From NCBI GenBank assembly GCA_015680685.1, contig MNCI01004881.1, positions 180,587-244,586 on the forward strand: DNA of 64,000 nt. The letters are read 5' to 3'. Source of the stretch: Gnetum montanum (taxonomy: Eukaryota; Streptophyta; Gnetopsida; Gnetales; Gnetaceae). The position numbers and the translations under genes are program-made. Positions 23,580 through 32,529 of the stretch are shown in pieces. The number at the start of each line of letters is the position of its first letter. Position 1 is the first letter of the stretch. The notes below the pieces were generated by a model, which was not told the DNA's origin, did no database searches, and was given only the letters and a program-made list of their open reading frames with translations.

Positions 23580-24610
23580 TGATGAGTGGTGAGGTACCCC
23601 TACACTCAACCATACGAATACGAGCGTGCATGCGCGATCCGGTCGAACTCCGCAGACTAAATGCCTTAACACCACAAGAAACACTTGGGGTTAATCGTTC
23701 GTTGTCTTCCCAGGCTTGCTTGTAAGTGTCACGGTGTATGGTTAAGCAAGTCTGAGGTATGTGATTTTTTTGGTATTTTTCGGTTTATCTTCTATGCTAT
23801 CAGAGGAAAGGGTTGAGAAACTAAGCTAACTCTAACTAATGTCCTAAGTCTAAATTAACTAGCGTCAGCATCCGTTCCCACTTACCGGACACACCCTGAA
23901 CTATGCAACTGTGGCTTACCAAACGCTAATCGTTACTGGGATCACCACACGTAACGCAAGTGCTCGAAGTGGTCGTACTGAGGCACCTATTTAGCTTAAG
24001 TGTGATAAGCAGCCGATTCCTTAGCTAGCCGTACACACCCGTGGGTGCTCGTAACTAAGTCGTACTTATCACACGTTCTAGCCTAGCAATGAGTAGCCGA
24101 TTCCTTGACTAGCCGTACACATTGGACTACCACTGGGATTACCAAGCGCAGAATCCTGGAATACGCTACTGGGTTACCAAGCAGCCAATGCTCGTAATCA
24201 AGTCGTACTCATGCGTTGCGACAAGCAGCCGATTCCTTGACTAGCCGTACACGTCCGTAGATGCTCGTAATCAAGTCGTACTTGTGCGCACTAGGAAAGC
24301 AGTAAATAAACAATAATAAAACCATGTACTGCAAGGTTTATCCAATCAAGTTCATCTTTATTGCCGTACACAACTTGGGTTCAGGTTACAAGCTGCTCGA
24401 ATAAAGAGCCGTTCACTCTAGGACTCCTACTGTGGGCACATGGGAAAAATTCTAACTCTGGAGTGATCAATCTGCCAGAGCTTCGCTACTTCTAGCTAGG
24501 ATTGCCAAATGAAGGGAGTGCCGCCTCTTATTTATAGATATGGCGGTGGACCGCGATATCGCAGGGGAAGACGCGATATCGCGGTAGCACATGCAGGTCG
24601 CGTCTCATCA
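23580..24610 (-). mobile_element. Solo LTR of the gypsy family, with perfect target duplication
   Basis: 1031 bp from TGATGAG to CTCATCA, flanked by GAGAC on both sides and with no internal region. It is well preserved: the inverted TATAAATA lies near 24533, and CGATATCGCG units at 24550-24585 are intact. Solo LTRs arise by recombination between the two LTRs of one element. It lies in the gag remnant of element E and is clearly younger. Confidence 0.92.
24009..24296. repeat. Tandem units in the LTR U5 side
   Basis: Three imperfect units, each containing GCCGATTCCTT(G)ACTAGCCGTACAC and then GCTCGTAATCAAGTCGTACT, starting near 24012, 24088 and 24227. Two units are visible in the reverse orientation in B (32900-33080) and C (55370-55540). 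The A1, A2 and D LTRs lack them. Confidence 0.75.
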
Positions 24611-24615
24611 GAGAC

Positions 24616-25121
24616 GAATTGAGGAGTCACAAGAGGAGAACTAGCTGACACTGTTCTCCAACTCTATCATCTTCCACTTTTATCAATCTTGTTTCCTCAT
24701 CTATGAGTCAGGCTTGTAAGACATAATATTCATTTATAAGATCATCTCAGCCAATTCATATATTATATATATATATAAGCTAGTAAATAAGAGCAATAAT
24801 ATGTACTCTATTATGATGCCCATTGCATTCTATAATTATAACAATCTTAATAAGCCTTAATGTTACATTAAAGAGGGTCAAATTTTGTTTATTAATCCTT
24901 GATACTCTAAAATGTTAGGTATCGGTCACTTTCTCCAATCCTAAATAAAATTTGGATGGATTTGGCAGATTTTTTGGGCATTAGTCCATGGAAAGAGCCT
25001 TTTTTAAGGACTCTCCTTTGCTTATCCCAGAAGTTTGGCATGGCATGAGTAAATCTTTCTACAAAAATTTCTGGTTTGAAAGTTTGCATAAGATTTTTGC
25101 CTATGAGAAGAATCCTCTAAC
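24616..25121. other. Sequence between solo LTR and element B, unassigned
   Basis: Contains the repeat shared with 46878-46990 and a (TA)n run near 24762-24778. At about 24990-25110 on the plus strand, one frame reads FFKDSPLLIPEVWHGMSKSF onward for over 40 residues without a stop. No family was recognised. Confidence 0.4.
24683..24800. repeat. Dispersed repeat, copy 1
   Basis: Shares TTTATCAATCTTGTTTCCT, ATAAGATC-TCTCAGCCAATT and a following (TA)n with 46878-46990 in the same orientation; roughly 80% identical by eye over about 115 bp. Type unknown. Confidence 0.65.
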
Positions 25122-25126
25122 TTGAC
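25122..25126. repeat. Target-site duplication of element B (left)
   Basis: TTGAC, repeated at 33490-33494. Confidence 0.85.
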
Positions 25127-25491
25127 TGATGAGATGCAGATTGCACAAGCCGTGATATTGCATACGCGATATCGTGGCCGACGCGATATCGCGTCTTTCC
25201 CTGCGATATCGCGTACGCGATATCGCGGTCCGCCGCCATATCTATAAATAAGAGGCGGCACTCCCCTCATTTCTCATCAGATAGGCTAAGTAGCGAAGCT
25301 CTGGTGGATTGATCACCCCAGAGATAGAATATTTTCCATGTGCCCGTAGTAGGAGTCCCCCAAGTGAACGGTTCTTTATTCGAGCAGCTTTGTACCTGAA
25401 CGCAAGTTGTGTACGGCAATAAAGACGAGATTTGCGGATAAATCTTGCAGTGCATGGATAGGTTTAATTAATGTTATTTACTGCTTTCCTA
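25127..25491 (+). mobile_element. B 5' LTR, sequenced part
   Basis: TGATGAGATGC start, U3 with four CGATATCG-type palindromes (25150-25230), TATAAATA at 25243-25250 and AATAAA at about 25420 (likely polyadenylation signal of the LTR). It runs into the N gap; the rest can be inferred from 32894-33489. Confidence 0.9.
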
Positions 25492-25969
25492 NNNNNNNNN
25501 NNNNNNNNNNNNNNNNNNNNNNNNNNNNNNNNNNNNNNNNNNNNNNNNNNNNNNNNNNNNNNNNNNNNNNNNNNNNNNNNNNNNNNNNNNNNNNNNNNNN
25601 NNNNNNNNNNNNNNNNNNNNNNNNNNNNNNNNNNNNNNNNNNNNNNNNNNNNNNNNNNNNNNNNNNNNNNNNNNNNNNNNNNNNNNNNNNNNNNNNNNNN
25701 NNNNNNNNNNNNNNNNNNNNNNNNNNNNNNNNNNNNNNNNNNNNNNNNNNNNNNNNNNNNNNNNNNNNNNNNNNNNNNNNNNNNNNNNNNNNNNNNNNNN
25801 NNNNNNNNNNNNNNNNNNNNNNNNNNNNNNNNNNNNNNNNNNNNNNNNNNNNNNNNNNNNNNNNNNNNNNNNNNNNNNNNNNNNNNNNNNNNNNNNNNNN
25901 NNNNNNNNNNNNNNNNNNNNNNNNNNNNNNNNNNNNNNNNNNNNNNNNNNNNNNNNNNNNNNNNNNNNN
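25492..25969. other. Assembly gap (478 N)
   Basis: Covers the rest of the B 5' LTR and its primer-binding site. From the 3' LTR and element C about 627 bp would be expected, so the N count is probably an estimate. Confidence 0.95.
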
Positions 25970-26079
25970 ACGCCAATTGAACATAAGGGATATCACTCAC
26001 ATCGTTATGAGCTTTAACGAACCTTTGGGTTAATCAGTTAATTAAGAACATAAATAACGGTAAATAGCACACCATTAGG

Positions 26080-26682
26080 ATGGCTTCTTCTCATGAAATC
26101 AACTCACCTAAGGACAACACATGAGACAGTCAGAATCATACGCATAACCGAGACCATCCATGTCCTAAACAATCTAAGGTGACATATACTCATCCTGATG
26201 AGTATGTCCCAGATTTTACTTTTATTCTCCATCAGGACGAGCAACTGTGATGGAGAGATCTGCAAGGTAACATTGTGTTACCCCTAGATCGAGCAACCCC
26301 TAACATGCTTTTCCGTGCCTTAGCACAGATTGGCATGCAAGAACTGTTTGTGGAATACGTTCTAGATGACCATGACACAAGGGATTATCATCCCACAAAT
26401 GCACAACGTATTCGAGATGAAAGGCAGGAGAGACAACATTCATTGTTGAAGGGCAAGGTCCCCCATGTCATTAGTGAAATAGGAGACGAGGAACCCCTCA
26501 CAATGGGTTTCTTAGAAAATGATGTTCCTCCTCCTCACTCTGGTGAAGAGGTAAGGCATCAAGGCCTTCGATCAACTATACATGCTACAGGCTCTGATCC
26601 CCGTGAGCACCAACTGTTCACGGCAGGAACAACCACTCATACTAAGGACAGACACTTGGATTGTTACAACAATCAGGACTGA
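26080..26682 (+). pseudogene. B gag, N-terminal domain and hinge
   Basis: The ATG at 26080 (MASSHEINSPKDN) corresponds to the gag starts of A1, A2 and C. TGA and further stops follow early (after KDNT, and TGA for W after DEQL). From 26275 the frame is open: MLPLDRATPNMLFRALAQIG through GKVPHVISEIGDEEPLTMGF to a stop at 26682. The basic, Ser/His-rich hinge continues in another frame to about 26950. Gag would form the particle; this copy needs several repairs to be read. Confidence 0.8.
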
Positions 26683-26958
26683 AGCAGCCGAAGAGAAGCT
26701 AAGAAACATCACCATGGTGATGGATCCCCTTCCTCTTCCCCTTCATCTCACCATTCACACTCTCCTTCCACATCTGGGCGCAGCCACCATGAGCATAAAG
26801 GGGAGGATAAAAGTAAAAAGGATGAAAGGCCTCGACAGGAAGGTCGAGAGGAGTTAGGACAAGGGAAAGGACGTAGGGAAAGTAGGGAACCACCACAAAT
26901 ACATCACAGATGTCATGATAGAGATGATCATGACGAACCCCTACTCGCAACCTGAAGC

Positions 26959-27801
26959 ATGCTAGACATCACAGAGGCAGTTAGGATCCCCACAAGGCAC
27001 TTAAAGGACAGTAGGATCAAGCGTTTGGACATAAATAATATCCCACGTTTTGAAGGGGGATACAACGCTGATCCTCAACATCATTTACAGGCATTCCACG
27101 ATGCATGTGCCTTGCAAAACATAGATAATGAGTGGCAGAAGCTCAAGTTGTTCCCAAGGACACTCCTCAAGGAAGCAGAGAGTTGGTACCGATCCTTAGA
27201 ACCGGAAACCATAAGGAGGTGGAGTACGATGCTTGAACTGTTCAACAACAAATATCAGACGTACTCTAGAGTGTCCAATTTGCGTAAGCAGATCCAAGGC
27301 TGGAAACAAGGTGCTTATGAACCCTTGGATGCTACCATGGCCCGTTACTATACACTGCTACATTGTTGCCCGGGCCATGGGTACGCTAAGTGGGATCAAC
27401 TTCGCCACATCGTGGATGGGCTACGAAATGAAACGAGAAGAACTCTTGGGACTTACGCCCAAGGGAGACTTTCCCAACTAAGGGCCCATGAAGTTGAAAG
27501 TTTTTTGGAACAAGTAGCGCAAGAAGAGGGAATAACTAGTGCTTACCTTGAGAGCGCAGACATATTGGAGCAAGTTCATTGCCAACTTCCAGCCCTTAAC
27601 TCTGAAAATATTAATTGGGGGAAGTTGGAGATTCCTAAGGAGTTTAAACAAGAGCCCCTAGAGTTAAAACCATTACCCACCAGTCTGGAATACGTGACCC
27701 TCAAAAATGGAAAACTGGTAATCATCAACGCAAAGCTCGTGCCCACGCAAAAAGAAAGTTTGCTAAGGGTGATAAACAGGTGGTTAGCCGCCTTTGCTTA
27801 G
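26959..27801 (+). pseudogene. B gag capsid domain fused in frame to pre-RT linker
   Basis: One open frame of 280 codons. Residues 1-190 are the retrotransposon gag domain (MLDITEAVRIPTRHLKDSR, FEGGYNADPQHHLQAFHD, ESWYRSLEPETIRRW, GHGYAKWDQLRHIVDGL). At QEEG/ITSAYLES (about 27531) it jumps to the linker that in C lies about 1.7 kb further on (59233 onward: ITSAYIES, NSENINWGKLEIP). The C-terminal gag helices, zinc knuckle and protease are therefore deleted without breaking the frame. The two parent sites share a short GG at the joint. A TAG (W in relatives) ends the ORF at 27799-27801. Confidence 0.85.
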
Positions 27802-27897
27802 TCGTATCCTGAACTAATCGGAATAGATCCTCGGATATGCCAACATAGGATTTATACAGACCCTTCTATGAAACCTCGCAAACAACCCTAGAGGTGA

Positions 27898-28640
27898 TTG
27901 AACCAAAAACTAAAACAAATTGTTAAAGAAGAACTAAAACAACTTCTCAAGGCCAAGTTCATCTACCCTATCGCTGACAGCAAATGGGTTAGCCCTCTTG
28001 TCATCATACCAAAAAAGGGTGGTAAATGGAGGGTATGTATAGATTTTAGGCTATTAAATATGGCAACATTCAAAGACCACTTCCCACTGCCATTTGTGGA
28101 CCAAGTCTTAGACACTATAGAAGGGCATCGCTATTATAGTTTTCTGGATGGATATAGCGGGTACAACCAAATACGCATTGCACCAGAAGACCAAGCCAAA
28201 ACAACGTTCACCAGTCCTTGGGGAACGTTCGCATACAAAAAAATGCCTTTTGGCTTGTGTAATGCCCCTGCCACGTTCCAACGCTTAGTTCTAAGCATTT
28301 TTCAACAACAAATAGGCAATGGAGTAGAAGTCTTCATGGACAACTTCTCCACCTATGGAACGAGCTTTGATCAAGCCCTCAACCGGTTAGAGCAAGTATT
28401 GAAACGATGTGTTGAAACCAACCTTCAGCTCAACTGGCAAAAGAGCCATTTGATGGTTCAAGAGGGCATCGTGTTGGGGCACAAAATTTCACAATTAGAA
28501 ATCGAAGCTGACCTAGAAAAAATTAAAGTCATCCAAGGAATTACCCGACAACCAGAAACCGTTAAAGACGTGAGGTGATTCCTTGGACACACTGGCTACT
28601 ACAGGAGGTTTATTGCAAACTTTTCAAAAGTTGCCAAACC
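27898..28640 (+). pseudogene. B reverse transcriptase
   Basis: Gypsy RT motifs in order: YPIADSKWVSPLVIIPKK, WRVCIDFRLLNMATFKDHF, YYSFLDGYSGYNQIRIAPED, WGTFAYKKMPFGLCNAPATF and EVFMDNFSTYG (28327-28359), then HLMVQEGIVLGHKIS. The catalytic pair that should read FMDD is FMDN (second Asp to Asn, codon 28342-28344), which should abolish polymerisation. The ORF ends at a TGA (28576-28578) in place of the Ser codon of VRSFLGH, present in C at about 60277. The MNQKLKQ start is only the first Met of the open stretch; the domain is normally made as part of a polyprotein. Confidence 0.88.
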
Positions 28641-28641
28641 G

Positions 28642-29160
28642 TTGGTAGAATTAACAAAGAAAGATGCACCATTTGAATGGACCAAGGAGTGTGAACAAGC
28701 ATTCCAAGCTCTTAAACAGAGGCTTGTGGAAACCCCCATTCTGCAAGCACTCGACTGGTCCAGACCATTCCATATCATGACCGATGCATCCAATTATGCT
28801 TTAGGAGTTATACTGACACAATTAGATGAACAAAAACGACCTTATTACATCCATTGTGCCAGTAAAAGTATTACCAGTTCACAACTTAACTACACAACTA
28901 CAGAAAAAGAATTAATGGCTGTTGTGTTCGCACTGGATAAATTTAGGCACTATGTATTGGGCTACAAGGTATATATCCACACAGATCATAGTGCCATTAG
29001 GTTCCTTATGAATAAGCCAATGGTGAGCCCACGTATCATACGTTGGCTGGTGATTCTTTAGGAGTTCGATTTAACTATTGTAGACAGCAAGGGCACCGAG
29101 AACGTCATCGCCGATCACCTATCTCGGTTGCGATGGGACAACAAAGAGGATGAATACGCA
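28642..29160 (+). pseudogene. B RNase H
   Basis: Reads PFEWTKECEQAFQALKQRLV, FHIMTDASNYALGVILTQLD, LNYTTTEKELMAVVFALDKF, YKVYIHTDHSAIRFLMNK and, after a TAG (29059-29061, CAG in C), EFDLTIVDSKGTENVIADHL. The four acidic catalytic positions (TDAS, EKEL, HTDHS, ADHL) are all present. It degrades RNA in the RNA-DNA hybrid. Only the single TAG interrupts it. Confidence 0.88.
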
Positions 29161-29399
29161 GTATCTGACCATTTTCCTAATGAAACCCTCTTTGTTGGTG
29201 TAATAAATAATCAACCCACAGAAGTAAATTGGTATAGCAACATTCTCACTTATCTTACTTCACAATGAATGCCACAGAAATTAGACTTTAGGAAGAAACA
29301 ATAGTTTCTTCACAACATCAAATACTTCATGGAAATCAGGGGACAACTCTATAAAGTCTGTCCTAATGGCCTAGTTTGATGGTGTGTACCCGATCAAGA

Positions 29400-30579
29400 T
29401 CAATTAAAAGTTCTCCAGGATGCTCATTAGGGCCTTTGTGGGGGTCATTATGCTGGGAGACGAACGACCACTAAAATCCTGCTTGCAGGATATAATTGGC
29501 CAACACTATTTCGAGATGCCCATCATTTTGCTCAATCCTGCGAGCGCTGCCAACATGATGGGGGAATGACTGCTAGGATGGAGGGTCCACAACAATGGAT
29601 TCAACATTTGGAACCCTTTGACATTTGGGGGATTGATTTCATGGGACCGATTACACCAATGTCCAACAGAAAAGCATATATAATCGTTACTGTTAATTAC
29701 TTAACCAAATGGGCTGAAGCAGCTGCAGTAACAGATTGCACATCATCTACAGCTGCTCGATTTGTACAGCAACAAATCGTTAACAGGTTTGGTGTGCCAC
29801 GTGCACTTATTTCCGATAATGGAATGCATTTCCCCCCCCCAACCTTTAGAAAGTTGATGCAACGCTTAGGGGTTGAGCATAAACTGACCACACCTTACCA
29901 CCCCCAAGCTAATGGCCAAGCTAAGGTTACTAATAGGGAGATTACCAAAATATTAACACGAACAATTAACAAATTTAGGCAAGACTGGAGCACGAAATTG
30001 AATGACGCTCTTTGGGCGTATTGTTCCACTTGGAAGCTCCCTACAGGATACTCTCCCTATGAGCTAGTGTACGGGAAACTTCCAAAACTGCCTATACACA
30101 GTGAGCTTCGTACACTGTCCATGGCTTGCGAACTTCACCTAGATCTTGACCTAGCACAAAAACAATGACTAGCAACTTTGAATGTGTTAGATGAGAATCG
30201 ATTGGTTGCACTGTCATTAAATGAGCTGCACAAAGCACACAGTAAACAACATCATGACTTAAGGATCCGTAGGCTTAGGTATAAACTAGGAGATAAGGTT
30301 CTTTACTGGAACCCCACACATGTACCCCAACGTATGAAGTTTCAGACCTTGTGGGAAGGACCTTACATTATTCATACTACCTTTCCCTCCGGAGCCATGA
30401 TGATATATAAGCTTGATAGCCCGGATAAAAGGTTATTGGTTAATGTACAACAAACAAAACCTTTCCGTGAATCTGCACCAGCCAGTACCAGTCGCACTAC
30501 TACTAGCGGTCAACCACGCTCACTATTTTGGATCTCTCCCTTACAACTCAGTCATGGGGGAGATGGCCACCTATGCTAA
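29400..30579 (+). pseudogene. B integrase
   Basis: The zinc-binding HHCC part is at about 29420-29565 (GHYAGR..., CERCQHDGG), with a TAG near 29428. The core runs 29566-30168 with [28 protein letters not shown] and TTPYHPQANGQAKVTNREI. The two Asp are present but the catalytic Glu (QAEV in C) is Lys (codon 29923-29925). A TGA at 30166-30168 separates the C-terminal part 30178-30579 (NVLDENRLVALSLNELHKAH, GDKVLYWNP, FQTLWEGPY). Inactive as an integrase. Confidence 0.88.
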
Positions 30580-30592
30580 CCATATGGGGCCC

Positions 30593-30700
30593 TCAATTCT
30601 TTTTCAGCTTTTGTTTTACATATTTTTGTTTTATACATTTTTGTCTTACACCTTTTTGTTTTACAAATTTCTTTAAATTTTCTTGTTTTTGTTTTACACC
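30593..30700 (+). repeat. TTTTTGTTTTACA tandem array
   Basis: About seven imperfect units of the 13-mer TTTTTGTTTTACA. Counterparts are at 62296-62428 (C) and, inverted, at about 3200-3275 (A1) and 7640-7700 (A2). Confidence 0.75.
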
Positions 30701-32516
30701 ATCGTTATACTTTTTCCATTTTGTGTGTGTGTGTGTTTCTACCCTGTAAGTTCGTCACCCAATAAGTGTTCAGACCAATGGGATGAACTGTTTTTCATTA
30801 ATTGCTAATGTTTGGTTTTTACCTTCAAGTTACATTGTTGATACTAAGGTATGTTCCTTTTGATATGGCAGGCAATGAGATCACTTCATCCATCCATCCA
30901 TCAAGTCTATGATTTTCCTTGGCTTGGAAATGTACAGTTCCCTTCCAATAAGAACTTTAACAAACTGGTGATTGGGAATTTCTCAAACTAAGGAAGGACT
31001 CAAGGATTGCAAAGGGTGTGACTTCAAGGGAACTTGATGTTTTTGTGTTGGTCATTCACTTGGGTGCTTGGATGTTTTCTTCTTGGGTTTTCTTGCCGTT
31101 CCGATGTTACCCAATAATCGGAAGCTGAGACAATAAAAATAAGAAGTCTTTGCATGGTGTGGTCCCCACGCATAAAAACACAAAACACAAAAAGAAAAAA
31201 AAAAGAAGAAAGCAAAAAACAAAAGTGAGGATTCAAAGCACACCCCTTAGACGAAATAAAATTTGGGCTGCAAGCACTGGTTATGGAACCAAAGTGTTCC
31301 CTCTAACTAAGGCCCTTCTCGCTTCCCATTCTCTCCTTTGTTTTGTCGGAATGGTGGTGGCTCTTTGAAGATGCATCCTTGTTATCCAAGTGGATGGTTT
31401 AACCAAATGCATCGATGCGAAGTCACTGGAAGTGGTTGGTTTGAGCCCGGAGTTGGAATGAGATTCACCAAGTCACATTAATCATAAAACACACAAGGGG
31501 CTGTACACCACTTTGTTCTTGGGATTCCATTCCACTTCTCTTCTTTCCATCCTCCTCTCCATTTTTCACCTCATTACCGGTTATATCATTAGTGTATATA
31601 TTTTGGTTGATGCTTTATTTTCTTTTTGGTAAATTCTAGCGGTTAAGACTTTAACTCTTGTTCCAATGGACATTCCCAGAGCCTACGGACTCTTTGAATG
31701 TGGGATTGTCAGGGCATTAAGGGCATGAGCCTGCTTTGGGGAGGACCCACTGACAATCCTATTTGGAACATTAGTTAACTTCTTTTCCTTAACATTTGCA
31801 ATTAATTTTAAGTTTTGTTCATTTCCATCTTAACATCCACTTCACTGATGTCATAGTTGTCCCTTTTTACCTATCTTTATTACTCCTTTTCTTTCTCCAT
31901 TCTCATGCTACCGGAGGTTCACGATTAGTCATGGGGGTGCGAGGCCTGCTTTTTTGATTTTTCTCCTACGCCTGAATTTTTTCATTTTCTTCTTCACCCC
32001 CACACCTTCGGTAGTCATCAGTAACATATTCCCAGATCCATATCAGCCATACCACAACTTAGCCAATGAACCTACACTGAAGCAAGGTATTATTTACTTG
32101 ATGATTCAATTACCCTTGCTAATATATGATTGTGTTGTGTGTGTAGATGGCAATCATACAACAACGGAATGGATTTGGAGCAAACACTTGGAATGGAGCA
32201 GCACTGAAGTAGCTATGCAAGGAGCAGAATTAATGATGTGCTTACGGATGGACAATGGAAGGCGCAATCTAGGCGTTGGCAGCAGCAAGACTCTTCTCTC
32301 TTCTTCTCTTCTATTCTCTCTCCTCTTTTCTCTCAGCTGCCAAATGTGGCTTGATGTCATTGTAATAAGGTATTCACCCTTGTTGTCATGAACACCAGTC
32401 TTGTTAAGTCTTGTAATAATGAACCGTTCACATGTCATTCCATTAGTTCCATTCCCCTCAATAATCCCATACCTACCTGATATCATTGTAAGGAACTCGA
32501 GGACAAGTTTTCATTC

Positions 32517-32529
32517 AGTCATGGGGGTA
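32517..32529 (+). promoter_or_regulatory. B terminal polypurine tract
   Basis: AGTCATGGGGGTA directly precedes the 3' LTR TGATGAG. The purine core GGGGG is the expected primer for plus-strand DNA synthesis. The same sequence borders the 3' LTRs of A2 and D; A1 has a mutated form. Confidence 0.8.

Larger units (their letters stand above)
30580..32529 (+). other. B 3' region after integrase, no long ORF
   Basis: Best copy of the conserved 3' region. In order: first polypurine-like motif (30550-30560, overlapping the end of the pol ORF), a TTTTTGTTTTACA-type tandem array (30593-30700), (GT)n (30722-30735), a conserved block with GGGGAGGACCCACTGACA (about 31730-31755), second polypurine-like motif (31927-31937), a 145-codon ORF at 31954-32391 that is hydrophobic at both ends, and the terminal polypurine tract. 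No env-like domain was recognised. Confidence 0.75.

Noticed and set aside
24009-24296. Repeat-spacer pattern resembling a CRISPR array
   Set aside because: The units are imperfect, lie inside an LTR and occur in homologous LTRs; this is a plant genome.
25407-26033. Long ORFs (169-208 codons) across the N gap
   Set aside because: They consist of undetermined bases; the flanks are LTR and leader sequence, not coding.
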